Positions 9,263 to 17,895 of a DNA stretch of 64,000 bases are shown one piece after another. Position 1 is the stretch's first letter. Each line of letters starts with the position of its first letter. The position numbers were made by a program, and so were the translations under genes. The notes under the pieces were generated by a model. It was not told the origin of the DNA. It worked only from the letters and a program-made list of their open reading frames with translations, and ran no database searches. The stretch covers positions 37,229-101,228 of the forward strand of contig JAODMY010000021.1 of the NCBI GenBank assembly GCA_025465535.1. Reading direction: 5' to 3'. The DNA comes from Glaciihabitans sp. Lineage in GTDB: Bacteria > Actinomycetota > Actinomycetes > Actinomycetales > Microbacteriaceae.

Positions 9263-10609
9263 ATGAAAAAGCTCCGCATCATCGCCAGCATTGCCCTGGT
9301 CGGCCTCGTGGCCGCAGGCCTTGCCGCATGTTCAACCAGCGGCACCGCTTCCGGTGGCAAGACCACCGTCAACTGGTGGACCTGGGATGACCAGCAGGCC
9401 GCGGCATACAAGCTATGCCTCCCCGGCTTCGAGAAGGCCAACCCCAACATCGACGTGAAGATCACGCAATACAACGTGAACGACTACTTCACCAAGCTCA
9501 CCGCCGGCTTCGTCGCGGGCACCGCGCCGGACGCATTCCAGGACAGCGTTCCGCAGCTGGGCATCTACGCGAGCCAGAAGCAGATCCTGCCGCTTGACGA
9601 TCTGATCAAGAAGACCAATTACAACCTTGGCCAGTTCGATGTCGGTGTCGCATCATGGAAGTACACGGATGGCAAGCAGTACGGCATCCCGCTCGACTGG
9701 GCTGGCGCCGCGATCTACTTCAACGAAGACATGATCAAGAAGGCCGGCCTGACCGACCAGGACATCAACAACCTCACCTGGAATCCGACGGATGGCGGCA
9801 CGTTCGACAAGGTCGTCGCGCACCTCACGATCGACAAGAACGGCGTTCGCGGTGACCAGCCCGGTTTCGACAAGAACAACGTGAAGACCTACGGCATCGC
9901 GTCTCTCGCCGCGCAGGACTTCAACGGCCAGACATCCTGGAACCCGTTCGTGGCGACGCTCGGCTGGAAGCTCGGCGGAACCAAAGCCGCCTGGCCGACG
10001 GAGATCCCGTACAACGACCCGAACCTCGTTTCGACCCTGAACTACATCAAGAAGCTGGGCGATCGCGGACTCATGCCGAAGTACGGGCAGTTCACCGTGT
10101 CATCCGCCGACCAGATGGGCGCCGGTAACGTCGCCATGGCGCAGGATGGCACGTGGAACGCGACCTCGCTGACCAAGGTTCCCGGGCTCAAGGTCGGCAT
10201 CGCGCCAACCGTGAAGAGCGCGGACGGAACGCGTGGCATGATCTCCAACTCCAACGCGAACAACATCTTCGCGGGGTCGAAGCACGTCGACCAGGCCTGG
10301 AAGTGGGTCACGTACATGGGTTCGACCGCATGCCAGACCACGGCGGGTAAGACTGCCACCTTCCTGCCGTCGATCGCATCGGCGCTGCAGTCGACGGTCG
10401 ACTACCAGAAGACCCAGGGGGTCGACATCCAGAGCTTCGTGGATGCGGCCAAGAACAACGAGCTGTACCCGGCGCCGCCGATGGCCAATGGCCAGGAGCT
10501 CGCCGACACAATCCAGCCCGAGTTCGAGGCGTTCTTCACGGGTGAGAAGGGCGACAGCATCTTCCAGACGATGCAGACCCAGTCGCAACAGATCCTGACG
10601 AAGAAGTAG
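9263..10609 (+). CDS. Extracellular sugar-binding lipoprotein of ABC transporter
   Basis: This is a family 1 solute-binding protein of 448 residues. The lipoprotein signal ends in LAAC with Cys23 as the lipidation site, so it is anchored outside the membrane and delivers substrate to the two permeases upstream. GAGGA at 9254-9258 precedes ATG 9263. The mature part starts with a typical WWTWDD segment and has the usual FTKLTAGFVAGTAPDAF region. The ligand is not readable from sequence; the neighbours suggest a galacto- and/or fuco-oligosaccharide. Confidence 0.92.
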   Translation: MKKLRIIASIALVGLVAAGLAACSTSGTASGGKTTVNWWTWDDQQAAAYKLCLPGFEKANPNIDVKITQYNVNDYFTKLTAGFVAGTAPDAFQDSVPQLGIYASQKQILPLDDLIKKTNYNLGQFDVGVASWKYTDGKQYGIPLDWAGAAIYFNEDMIKKAGLTDQDINNLTWNPTDGGTFDKVVAHLTIDKNGVRGDQPGFDKNNVKTYGIASLAAQDFNGQTSWNPFVATLGWKLGGTKAAWPTEIPYNDPNLVSTLNYIKKLGDRGLMPKYGQFTVSSADQMGAGNVAMAQDGTWNATSLTKVPGLKVGIAPTVKSADGTRGMISNSNANNIFAGSKHVDQAWKWVTYMGSTACQTTAGKTATFLPSIASALQSTVDYQKTQGVDIQSFVDAAKNNELYPAPPMANGQELADTIQPEFEAFFTGEKGDSIFQTMQTQSQQILTKK

Positions 10610-10626
10610 CAACTATTCCGTTGGTG

Positions 10627-10651
10627 CGGGCGGGCGTTCTGCGCCCGCCCG
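10627..10651 (+). terminator. GC-rich hairpin after the binding-protein gene
   Basis: A 10-bp stem, CGGGCGGGCG with CGCCCGCCCG, closes the loop TTCTG and starts 18 bp after the stop. There is no T-run, so it may be a weak terminator or an mRNA 3' stabiliser. Such structures often let binding-protein mRNA outlast the rest of an ABC operon. The ROK gene begins 33 bp later. Confidence 0.6.
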
Positions 10652-10683
10652 TACTAACGTGAGCACAAAGTGAGGAACCAAAC

Positions 10684-11850
10684 GTGAACAACGAAGCAAC
10701 TGCGCGAACAGCGCTCCTTCGTTCGTCGTCGGATGCGGCATCCCGCGTGTTTGCGACGATTCTCACGCGCAGTCCGATCAGCCGCATCGATGTCGCCCGG
10801 TTCTCCGGCCTGTCGCAGGCGGCCGTCACGAAAGCGGTGACGCCTCTCATCGCTGCCGGCCTCATCGACGGCAGCCTGGATGGCCCGAAAGACGGACTGC
10901 GAGGGAGACCGGCCAACCCGGTAGCAGTTGTGCCGAATGCGCTCATCTCGGTGGGCATCAAGGTCAACCCCGACGAACTTGTGGGGGTTGCAACCGACCT
11001 GACTACCAAGGTGCTCGCGTCCCGTCGCCCTGAGCTCTCGTCGAGCGGTGCCTCCCGCGTGATGGACCAGATCGTCGCACTCGTTCACGAGCTCGAAGTC
11101 GACCTCGGCAGCCTCGGTGCCCACATCGCCTGTGTCGGCATCTCTGTCTCAGGTGACGTCGACGTCGAGCGCGGGTTCGTGCGTGAATCGATCAACATGG
11201 GCTGGATCGATGTGGCCCTTGGCGACGAGCTGCGTGAACGCCTCGGGCATCCCGTGATCGTCGAAAACGACGTGCGAGCTCTCACGATCGGCGAACACTG
11301 GTTCGGCGTCGGTCTCGGCACAGCGTCTTTCGCGATAGTTACGATCGGGCGAGGCATCGGCTCTGGCCTCCACCTCAACGGCGAAGTCGTCGAGGGCGCG
11401 TACGGTGTCGCCGGCGAGATCGGGCACCTGCCCCTCACCTCACCCGACAAGATTTGCGCCTGTGGACGAAGGGGCTGCGTCGAAGCGGTGGCCGCGACCG
11501 CGGCCATCGTAGCCGCCGTATCCGCGGCTCACGGCCGGGCGCTAACAATCGAAGATGCGGTGGGGCTCGCGCATGATGGTGATCCGGCGGCGGTCAGCGC
11601 ATTCAGCGAGGCCGCGACCGTGATCGGTACTGCTATTGCCAGCCTGGTCAACATGGTTGGGCCCGAAGTCGTGATCATCGGCGGCGAGGCGGTATCGAAC
11701 TTCGACCTGTTTGAAGACGACCTCATGACATCGTTTCGCGAGCATGCATTCGGTGCTGCGGCGAAGTGCCGCATCATCGTGCGGCCACACACCTTCGAGG
11801 ACTGGGCGCGTGGCGCAGCGGCCGCGGCGATTAGATCCCTGGTCGTCTGA
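10684..11850 (+). CDS. ROK-family transcriptional regulator
   Basis: The product has 388 residues from GTG 10684 (TGAGGAACC upstream). An N-terminal winged helix (about residues 12-75, ending in RGRPANP) precedes a ROK sugar-kinase-like domain. The ROK signature GIGSGLHLNG, the EIGH motif and the zinc-binding cluster CACGRRGC are all present. As a NagC/XylR-type member it should sense a sugar or sugar derivative and control the adjacent ABC/glycosidase genes. The palindrome at 4781 is a plausible operator. Confidence 0.9.
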   Translation: MNNEATARTALLRSSSDAASRVFATILTRSPISRIDVARFSGLSQAAVTKAVTPLIAAGLIDGSLDGPKDGLRGRPANPVAVVPNALISVGIKVNPDELVGVATDLTTKVLASRRPELSSSGASRVMDQIVALVHELEVDLGSLGAHIACVGISVSGDVDVERGFVRESINMGWIDVALGDELRERLGHPVIVENDVRALTIGEHWFGVGLGTASFAIVTIGRGIGSGLHLNGEVVEGAYGVAGEIGHLPLTSPDKICACGRRGCVEAVAATAAIVAAVSAAHGRALTIEDAVGLAHDGDPAAVSAFSEAATVIGTAIASLVNMVGPEVVIIGGEAVSNFDLFEDDLMTSFREHAFGAAAKCRIIVRPHTFEDWARGAAAAAIRSLVV

Positions 11851-11861
11851 CCTGGTTGCGT

Positions 11862-11875
11862 GGGCGCTAGCGCCC
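11862..11875. terminator. Palindromic hairpin between convergent genes
   Basis: GGGCGCTAGCGCCC is a perfect 14-bp palindrome lying between the converging ROK and fuconate dehydratase genes. It can fold on either transcript. There is no T-run, so it is a weak bidirectional terminator candidate. Confidence 0.45.
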
Positions 11876-11929
11876 GGTGTTCGACTACGCAGTGATTGCC
11901 GCGATCACGGTCCGTCCGCTTCCCTCCGA

Positions 11930-13243
11930 CTACTCAGCCAGTTCGCGCCGGCCGATCCAGAATGTTCCATTCGGATAGGCGAATTCCTCGAGCGTTGACT
12001 CATGCATGCGAGCGCTGTATCCCGGCATCGACGGCAGAACGTACGCGCCGTTCTGAACGACGCAGGGATCGACAAAATGCTCGTGAAGATGATCGACATA
12101 TTCGGTCACGCGGTTCTCCAGCGATCCTGAAATGGCGACGAAATCAAAAATCGAAAGGTGCTGGACGAGTTCGCAGAGTCCAACACCGCCAGCGTGTGGA
12201 CACACGGGCACACCGAACTTCTTCGCCATGAGGTAGACCGCGAGGATCTCGTTGATGCTGGCCAGCCGCGCCGCATCGAGTTGGCAGAAATCGATGGCTT
12301 CGGCCTGGAACATCTGCTTGAACAACACTCGGTTCATTCCGTGCTCGCCGGTCGCAACGCCAATCGGCGCCACGGCGCGGCGAATCGCCGCATGGCCGAG
12401 TACGTCATCCGGGCTCGTCGGCTCTTCGATCCACATCGGACGGAACTGCGAAAGAGCGTTCACCCACTCGATCGCCTCCGGAACGTCCCAGACCTGGTTC
12501 GCGTCGATCATCAGGTTTGCGTCCTGACCGATGACTTCTCGCGCGATGCTGCAACGCCTGATGTCATCAGCAAGGTTGGCGCCCACTTTGAGCTTGATGT
12601 GCCGATACCCGGAGTCCACGGCTTCTTGACAAAGCCTGCGAAGTTTTTCATCGGAATACCCGAGCCAACCGGCGCTCGTCGTGTAACAGGGATACCCGTC
12701 ATTCTTCAGCTGGGCTATCCGCTCGCCACGTGTCGGCTCCATTGCCGTCAACATCTGCAGCGCCTCTTCTCGGGTGAGGACGTCGGAGAGGTATTGAAGG
12801 TCGGCGACATCGACGAGCTGCGCCGGGGTCATCTCGGCGAGCAGCTGCCAGAGCGGTTTGCCAGCCCGTCGAGCTGCCATGTCCCACAGCGCGTTCATGA
12901 CGGCAGCCATCGCGAGGTGTTCGACGCCTTTTTCTGGTCCAAGCCAGCGCAGCTGCGAATCGGACTTCAACTCCCGATAGGTTGCGCCGAGATCGTCGAG
13001 AAGCTCGTCGACATCGCGGCCGATCAGGGGCAACGCCCTCTGCTGCGCGGCCAGCGTGCAGATATCGTTGCCGCGTCCAATAGTGAAGGTGAAGCCGTAT
13101 CCGGCGATGTCCTCCGCGTCAGTGTTCAGGATGACGTATGCCGCGGAATAGTCTCCGTCCTTGTTCATGGCGTCCGAACCATCGGCGGTTAGCGAGGTGG
13201 GAAATCGGACATCGACGACCTCGACAGAGGTAATAGTGGGCAT
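11930..13243 (-). CDS. fucD: L-fuconate dehydratase, enolase superfamily
   Basis: The product has 437 residues from ATG 13241-13243. It catalyses L-fuconate to 2-keto-3-deoxy-L-fuconate in the non-phosphorylated L-fucose pathway. All active-site residues of the Xanthomonas enzyme are found with a constant offset of one: Lys217 and Lys219 (IKLKVG), metal ligands Asp247, Glu273 and Glu300, general acid/base His350 (CPHAGG) and Glu381. The length matches the family (about 436-441). The gene converges on the ROK gene and lies 88 bp after an LLM oxidoreductase gene on the same strand. Pathway partners (fucose mutarotase, lactonase, aldolase) are not in this window. Confidence 0.93.
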   Translation of the reverse strand: MPTITSVEVVDVRFPTSLTADGSDAMNKDGDYSAAYVILNTDAEDIAGYGFTFTIGRGNDICTLAAQQRALPLIGRDVDELLDDLGATYRELKSDSQLRWLGPEKGVEHLAMAAVMNALWDMAARRAGKPLWQLLAEMTPAQLVDVADLQYLSDVLTREEALQMLTAMEPTRGERIAQLKNDGYPCYTTSAGWLGYSDEKLRRLCQEAVDSGYRHIKLKVGANLADDIRRCSIAREVIGQDANLMIDANQVWDVPEAIEWVNALSQFRPMWIEEPTSPDDVLGHAAIRRAVAPIGVATGEHGMNRVLFKQMFQAEAIDFCQLDAARLASINEILAVYLMAKKFGVPVCPHAGGVGLCELVQHLSIFDFVAISGSLENRVTEYVDHLHEHFVDPCVVQNGAYVLPSMPGYSARMHESTLEEFAYPNGTFWIGRRELAE

Positions 13244-13252
13244 CTTGTCAAG
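13244..13252 (-). promoter_or_regulatory. Palindrome abutting the fucD start
   Basis: CTTG-T-CAAG is a perfect 9-bp inverted repeat directly adjacent to the fucD ATG, where a Shine-Dalgarno sequence would be; no good ribosome site is seen there. It shares the TTG...CAA pattern with the 4781 palindrome. Functional meaning is uncertain. Confidence 0.3.
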
Positions 13253-13331
13253 GTACCGCGGTAGTCCCGTGGAGCGGCGTTCACTCCTCGAGCGTGTCCG
13301 CCCGCGCTGGGGACGCCAGATGGCCGCGCGC

Positions 13332-14255
13332 TCAGTCGAGCTTCGGAAGGATTTCGCGGGCGATGAAGTCCAGGTGGTCGAGGTCGCGGAAATCCACGAC
13401 CTGCAGGTAGAGGCGGTCGACGCCCAGTTCCTGGATGGCGGAGATGCGGTCCACTGCCTCGTCGGTCGTGCCGGCAATCCCGTCGCGGCGGAGGGAGGCG
13501 AGATCGGTGTAGCTCGCCTCGGCGCGGCGGGATGCCTCCGCCTCGGTGGCACCGACAGCCACGGTGCGCGGAATGCTCATGATGAGGTCGCCGGGATCGC
13601 GTCCGATTACGGTGCACGCCGTGCGAACCCGATCCATCGTCGGCGCCAGCCGGTCGAAGGGGACGAAGCCGGTGTTGTATTCGGTGGCATAGGTGGCGGC
13701 GAGTCGCGGGGTTTTCGCCTGCCCTGACCCGCCCACGATCAGTGGCATTCGCTGCTGGACCGGTTTCGGCAGCGCGGGGGAGTCGACCACGGTGTAGTGC
13801 TCGCCCGCGAAGGAGTACTTCTCACCGAGCGGCGTGGCCCACAGGCCGGAGATGATGGCGAGCTGTTCCTCGAAGATGCCGAAGCGCTTCTCCGGGAACG
13901 GGATGCCGTAGGCCTCGTGTTCGCGCGCGTTCCAGCCTGCACCCAGGCCAAGTTCGGCCCGACCGCCAGACATGGCATCCACCTGGGCGACCTGGATCGC
14001 GAGGACCCCCGGATGCCGGAACGTCACGGAGGAGACCATCGTGCCGAGCGCGATACGCGAGGTCTCGCGGGCGAGTCCGGCGAGGGTCGTCCACGAGTCG
14101 GTCGGCCCCGGCATCCCGTCACCGCCGTGGAAGTTGATGAAGTGGTCGGCTCGAAAAAAGCCGTCGAAGCCGAGTCGTTCGGTCGCCTGGGCGATAGCCA
14201 ACTGGTCGTCGTAGCTGGCGCCCACCTGCGGTTCGATAAATATTCTGAAATCCAT
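13332..14255 (-). CDS. LLM-class F420/flavin-dependent oxidoreductase
   Basis: The product has 307 residues from ATG 14253-14255, chosen because [10 protein letters not shown] is the usual luciferase-like start and ACGAGG lies just upstream. It folds as a bacterial luciferase-type TIM barrel: FRADHF near residue 40, [10 protein letters not shown] and [16 protein letters not shown] are family hallmarks. Members use F420 or FMN to oxidise or reduce varied substrates, including glucose-6-phosphate (Fgd). Position upstream of fucD on the same strand makes a sugar-oxidation role possible, but this is inference. Confidence 0.85.
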   Translation of the reverse strand: MDFRIFIEPQVGASYDDQLAIAQATERLGFDGFFRADHFINFHGGDGMPGPTDSWTTLAGLARETSRIALGTMVSSVTFRHPGVLAIQVAQVDAMSGGRAELGLGAGWNAREHEAYGIPFPEKRFGIFEEQLAIISGLWATPLGEKYSFAGEHYTVVDSPALPKPVQQRMPLIVGGSGQAKTPRLAATYATEYNTGFVPFDRLAPTMDRVRTACTVIGRDPGDLIMSIPRTVAVGATEAEASRRAEASYTDLASLRRDGIAGTTDEAVDRISAIQELGVDRLYLQVVDFRDLDHLDFIAREILPKLD

Positions 14256-14348
14256 GCCCTCGTCCTCGTGTCTCCTCAATCCTGCCGGACGTTTAGGGCA
14301 CTTCGCGCCGCGCGGTGGCTCTGGTTGCTGACTCACGCCAGCGCGGGC

Positions 14349-14990
14349 CTACGCTCGGCGTTTTGAAGCGAGGGCGCGGCCGTGCTCGACAGCGAGTTGC
14401 TCGGCTGCGGTCTTGATCTCGGCGGCTAGCTCGGTGAACTGGTCGAGAGCGGGATTGACTCCGACGAGGGTGAACTGGCGCTGCACGACGAGCAGGTCAA
14501 CGCCCCAGACCTCCTCGAGGACGCGGCGCAACCACGGGGTGGAGTGATCCCACCCCTCCTTGGGCGTCCCGGGGTTGTAGTTGCCGCCGAGCACGGTGGC
14601 GAGTACGGCGGGCTTGTCCTTCAGGGCGCCCCCGCTGATGCGCGGATCCGTGTAGGCGAGGTCGTACCAGGACTTCACGTGTGCGGCGACGCCCCAGTTG
14701 TAGAGGGGGATCGCGAACAGGAGCGCATCCGCGTTGAGCATCTCGTCGGCGAGTGTTGCCGCCAGGGCTTTGGCATCACGCTGTTTCGCGCTGAGGTCGG
14801 CGTCCTTGACTCCCATGCTCGTGACGATGTCGCGCCATGTTGTCGCCGGCAGCGGTTCCGTACCGAGGTCGCGGCGGGTGACGACGGAATCGGGGTGCTC
14901 AGCCGACCACTCGGCTTCGACCAGATCGGCCAGGGCTCGGCTCTGGGAGGTGGCGGGAATGACACTGGCATCGAGCCGGAACAACGACAT
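14349..14990 (-). CDS. FMN-dependent NAD(P)H azoreductase/quinone reductase
   Basis: The product has 213 residues from ATG 14988-14990, supported by GGAG about 9 nt upstream; an in-frame ATG four codons earlier lacks one. It is an AzoR-type flavodoxin-fold enzyme: the N-terminal SLFRLDASV segment contributes FMN phosphate contacts, and PLYNWGVAAHVKSWYD and GGNYNPGTP resemble the FMN- and quinone-binding loops. Such enzymes carry out two-electron reduction of quinones and azo compounds as detoxification. It is divergent from an HxlR regulator, the classic arrangement of a quinone- or electrophile-induced gene. Confidence 0.87.
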   Translation of the reverse strand: MSLFRLDASVIPATSQSRALADLVEAEWSAEHPDSVVTRRDLGTEPLPATTWRDIVTSMGVKDADLSAKQRDAKALAATLADEMLNADALLFAIPLYNWGVAAHVKSWYDLAYTDPRISGGALKDKPAVLATVLGGNYNPGTPKEGWDHSTPWLRRVLEEVWGVDLLVVQRQFTLVGVNPALDQFTELAAEIKTAAEQLAVEHGRALASKRRA

Positions 14991-15067
14991 GAGAATCTCC
15001 ATAGAAAGCTAAGGGACTAAGGAAAACAAAGTGACTGTGGAGACTGTAGCAGATTACGATAGAGCTC

Positions 15068-15403
15068 ATGTCCGAGCAGGAGTCCGAGGTGCGCGCGTGC
15101 GATTCCGCGATCACTCTTGCCTTCTCGGTGCTGGGGAAGCGCTGGAACGGGATGATCGTCGGCGTCCTCGGCTCGGGTCGGGCATCCTTTGTCTCGCTGC
15201 GTAAGGCCGTCAGCGGCATCAGCGACACCGTGCTTTCCGAACGTCTCGTCGAGCTCGTAGAGGCGGGACTCGTGCGCCGGGACGTGGCGGAGGGTCCACC
15301 GGTCACGGTCAGCTACGAGCTAACGGCGGCGGGAACCGAACTCGTGCCGACCATCGAACAGCTGGGTGCGTGGGCGCAACGGAATTTGCATTCGCAGGGT
15401 TGA
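15068..15403 (+). CDS. HxlR-family winged-helix regulator
   Basis: The product has 111 residues and a full HxlR domain: the Cys near residue 13 in CDSAITLAFSVLGKRWN, the recognition region ISDTVLSERLVELVEAGLV, and the wing VSYELTAAG. The single N-terminal Cys is placed as in redox- or quinone-sensing family members such as YodB/HypR. It is divergent from the azoreductase gene. The 77-bp gap contains direct repeats CTAAGG-GA-CTAAGG and GACTGT-x-G that could be operator halves. The likely target is the azoreductase and itself. Confidence 0.88.
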   Translation: MSEQESEVRACDSAITLAFSVLGKRWNGMIVGVLGSGRASFVSLRKAVSGISDTVLSERLVELVEAGLVRRDVAEGPPVTVSYELTAAGTELVPTIEQLGAWAQRNLHSQG

Positions 15404-15620
15404 TTCCTGTGCGCTGCTCAGAACCTTCCCAGATCGCCTAGGTATCGTCGTCACATTCCGGCATGTCCCTTGCGGCATGAAAAACACGACCGCTACCACT
15501 GCGTGTGGCGTCCCGAAGTAAGAGTTCCGATTTGATCCCGCCCTGCTGTTACACCGAGACGCAACTCACGCACGAAGGCGGCACGAGGCTCGCCGCACTG
15601 CATTCCGTTCAGGATTGTGC

Positions 15621-16892
15621 ATGAGCCGGCAGCATTCCGGGTTTGGGACAGACGGATCGGTTTCCATCACCCGACACGGTCGGTTGAAACGATCCGGCGC
15701 GCTGCCCGGTGCCCTGAAATTCCTCGCGGCGGCGATGGCCGTGGTGCTCGTATCGGCGGTGGCGGTCGTGGGTATCGCGGTGTGGCATCTCACCAGTTCG
15801 GTCAAGCCCGGTGTGCACCTGACACCGCTGGCCGGTCAGACGGCGGCACCGCCTCAGGTCGGGCCGATCAGCGGGGCTGTCAACATGCTGCTCGTTGGCT
15901 CGGATACCCGCACCGGGCAGGGCAGTGCATTTTCGGACGCGGCCGACCAGGCGAGCAGTTCCGGGGCGGGCAACAACGATGTCACGATCCTGATCCATAT
16001 CGCCGCGAACCACCAGAGCGCGATGGTGGTGAGCTTTCCACGCGACACGCTGGTTCCGATCCCGTCCTGCCCGAACCCCAACGGCGGGTCGTACTCTGCC
16101 ATGTCGCAGCAGATGCTGAACGCGTCCCTCTCCTACGGCGGTCTCGCCTGTCCGGTGCTGACCATCGAGCAGCTCACCGGCGTCACCGTTCCCTACGGGG
16201 CGGAGATCAGCTTCGACGGGGTCGCTGCGATGTCCAACGCGGTCGGTGGAGTCACGGTGTGTGTAGCTACGCCAATCAATGATCCCGATACCGGACTCCA
16301 TCTGGGCGTCGGCCAGCACACCATTCAAGGTGCGGAAGCGTTGGCGTTCCTGCGCACTCGTCACGGCATCGCGGATGGCAGTGACCTCGGGCGCATCAGC
16401 AGCCAGGAAGCTTTCCTGTCCTCGCTGGTGAGGAAGGTGAAAGCCGGCGGGGTTCTCAGCAACCCGCTGCAGTTGTATTCGCTGGCCAGCGCCGCCGTCA
16501 AGAACATGCAGCTCTCCGACACCCTCGAAAGCCCCAACACCCTCATCTCCATCGCCACCGCGCTGAAAGGAATCCCGCTGGCCAACCTGGTGATGCTCCA
16601 ATATCCCACCCTGGCCGACCCGACCAACCCCAACCGCCTGATCCCCAACCAGGGCGCCGACGCTGCCGTCAATGCCGCCCTGCTATCTGACCAGCCGGTG
16701 AAACTCACGGGCACTACCGGGCGAGGCGCAGAATTGGCTCCCAGCACCCCATCCTCGGCGACCCCGGCGCCAACATCCACCGCCACCCCGGCGCCGTCAT
16801 CCGGCGGCGCGAGCCCGATACAACTCCCCTCGAGCATCACCGGGCAAACCGCGGCAGAACAAACCTGTGCGAAAGGCAACCCAGCCGGCTGA
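15621..16892 (+). CDS. LytR-CpsA-Psr (LCP) family cell-wall ligase
   Basis: The product has 423 residues from ATG 15621; a TTG two codons upstream is less likely. A basic N-terminal tail and one membrane helix (about residues 30-55) are followed by an extracytoplasmic LCP domain with LLVGSDTR, VVSFPRDTLVPIP (the Arg/Asp that bind the polyprenyl pyrophosphate) and AEALAFLRTRHGIADGSDLGR. The C-terminus is a Ser/Pro/Thr-Ala-rich low-complexity tail. The family attaches glycopolymers to peptidoglycan. The gene is monocistronic; its 217-bp upstream gap has no clear promoter by eye. Confidence 0.93.
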   Translation: MSRQHSGFGTDGSVSITRHGRLKRSGALPGALKFLAAAMAVVLVSAVAVVGIAVWHLTSSVKPGVHLTPLAGQTAAPPQVGPISGAVNMLLVGSDTRTGQGSAFSDAADQASSSGAGNNDVTILIHIAANHQSAMVVSFPRDTLVPIPSCPNPNGGSYSAMSQQMLNASLSYGGLACPVLTIEQLTGVTVPYGAEISFDGVAAMSNAVGGVTVCVATPINDPDTGLHLGVGQHTIQGAEALAFLRTRHGIADGSDLGRISSQEAFLSSLVRKVKAGGVLSNPLQLYSLASAAVKNMQLSDTLESPNTLISIATALKGIPLANLVMLQYPTLADPTNPNRLIPNQGADAAVNAALLSDQPVKLTGTTGRGAELAPSTPSSATPAPTSTATPAPSSGGASPIQLPSSITGQTAAEQTCAKGNPAG

Positions 16893-16896
16893 CAGG

Positions 16897-16916
16897 GAGT
16901 GGTCAGTTGACCGCTC
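16897..16916. terminator. Inverted repeat between convergent genes
   Basis: GAG-t-GGTCA-gt-TGACC-g-CTC folds into a hairpin just after the LCP stop, facing the converging ArsR gene. There is no T-run, so terminator function is tentative. Confidence 0.35.
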
Positions 16917-16947
16917 ACGTTGACGGCTCAAGGCGAGCGGCGTGGCC

Positions 16948-17757
16948 CTATTTCGCCGCTGGTGTGTCGGCACTTTCGTAGGCGCCGCTCTCGAGGAAGG
17001 TTTTGAGCCAGGAGAGCACCTTGGGCCAGCCTCCGCTGACGTCGGGTAGCACGACGCTGCCCGGCCCGAACCCGCTGTGGACGACTGTCAGCTTGGTCTG
17101 AGTGCCGCTGGGTTCGAGGTCGAAGCTCACTGTCGAGCGAGGCTCGGCCAGTGCCTTCTCGTAAAAGCCGTCCGCGAACCCGATGCTCTCGACGAGCTCC
17201 TTCGGATATTCCTGCCACGCGTAGGAAAGCCGCGTGTACGGGTCGTAGGCCTTCACAACCATTTCTGCATCGGTGACGGTGATGCCCCGCTTGTCGTGGA
17301 CGAACGCGTAGGTTGAGCCGGGTTTCCAATCGGAGAGCAGCTCGACTCCCCAATACCGGCGCGTGAATGCCGGATCGGTCAACCCGCGCCAGACCAGCTC
17401 CGGCGGTGCCTCAATGTAGGTCGTGTAGACGAACTCTTCGTCGTTCATAGTGCGATTCTCCAATGCGTTTTTCAGGTCGGCCAGCGCGGCGACGCGGCCG
17501 CGGTCGTAGTTCTTGATCCAACGATCGGAGATGGCGTTGATGGGCTCTGCGTTCAGGTAGTGGATCTTCTCCCGACCTCGCCACACGGTGCTGACGAGAT
17601 TGGCCGCCTCGAGCTGCGCGAGGTGTTTGCTCACCGATTGCCGGGTCATCTCGAATCGCGAAACGAGCTCGTTGAGCGTCTGCCCGTTCTGGGCGTTGAG
17701 ACTGTCCAGCAGAAGCCGTCGGCTCGGATCGGCCAGTGCCTTGAATACGTCGTCCAT
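16948..17757 (-). CDS. ArsR-type repressor fused to an SRPBCC (AHSA1) ligand-binding domain
   Basis: The product has 269 residues. Residues 1-95 are an ArsR winged helix (ALADPSRRLLLDSL, MTRQSVSKHLAQLEAANLV, GREKIHYLN). From about residue 104, an AHSA1-type START-like barrel follows (FVYTTYIEAPPELVWRGLTD, GGWPKVLSWLKTFLE). These two domains are more often encoded by adjacent genes, so here sensor and DNA reader form one chain. No metal-binding ELCVC motif is present, so it is not an arsenic sensor; the hydrophobic cavity suggests a small organic ligand. The upstream region carries a tandem operator-like element (17776-17825). Confidence 0.88.
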   Translation of the reverse strand: MDDVFKALADPSRRLLLDSLNAQNGQTLNELVSRFEMTRQSVSKHLAQLEAANLVSTVWRGREKIHYLNAEPINAISDRWIKNYDRGRVAALADLKNALENRTMNDEEFVYTTYIEAPPELVWRGLTDPAFTRRYWGVELLSDWKPGSTYAFVHDKRGITVTDAEMVVKAYDPYTRLSYAWQEYPKELVESIGFADGFYEKALAEPRSTVSFDLEPSGTQTKLTVVHSGFGPGSVVLPDVSGGWPKVLSWLKTFLESGAYESADTPAAK

Positions 17758-17775
17758 TCATCCATCTTAAGGATC

Positions 17776-17825
17776 ATGCAACCCGGTGGTTGCATGTCAC
17801 ACAATATGCACCCGAATGGCTGCGT
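17776..17825. promoter_or_regulatory. Tandem operator-like inverted repeats upstream of the ArsR-SRPBCC gene
   Basis: Copy 1 (17776-17795) is a perfect inverted repeat, ATGCAACC-CGGT-GGTTGCAT. Copy 2 (17806-17825) is an imperfect version, ATGCACCC-GAAT-GGCTGCGT. Both are followed by GTCA, and they are offset by exactly 30 bp, close to three helical turns, so two dimers would bind the same face. The element lies 19 bp before the fusion gene start and also faces the DUF6328 gene at 17896. Confidence 0.65.
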
Positions 17826-17895
17826 GTCAAGCCTTCGCCCGGGGTCGGCTTCGGAAAGTGAGCGAAAAGCTCATTGTGAGCCGCAGAATGGACAG

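Noticed and set aside
16948..17757. Arsenic or metal-sensing ArsR
   Set aside because: The Cys-rich metal site of ArsR/SmtB sensors is absent and the C-terminal half is an SRPBCC domain.
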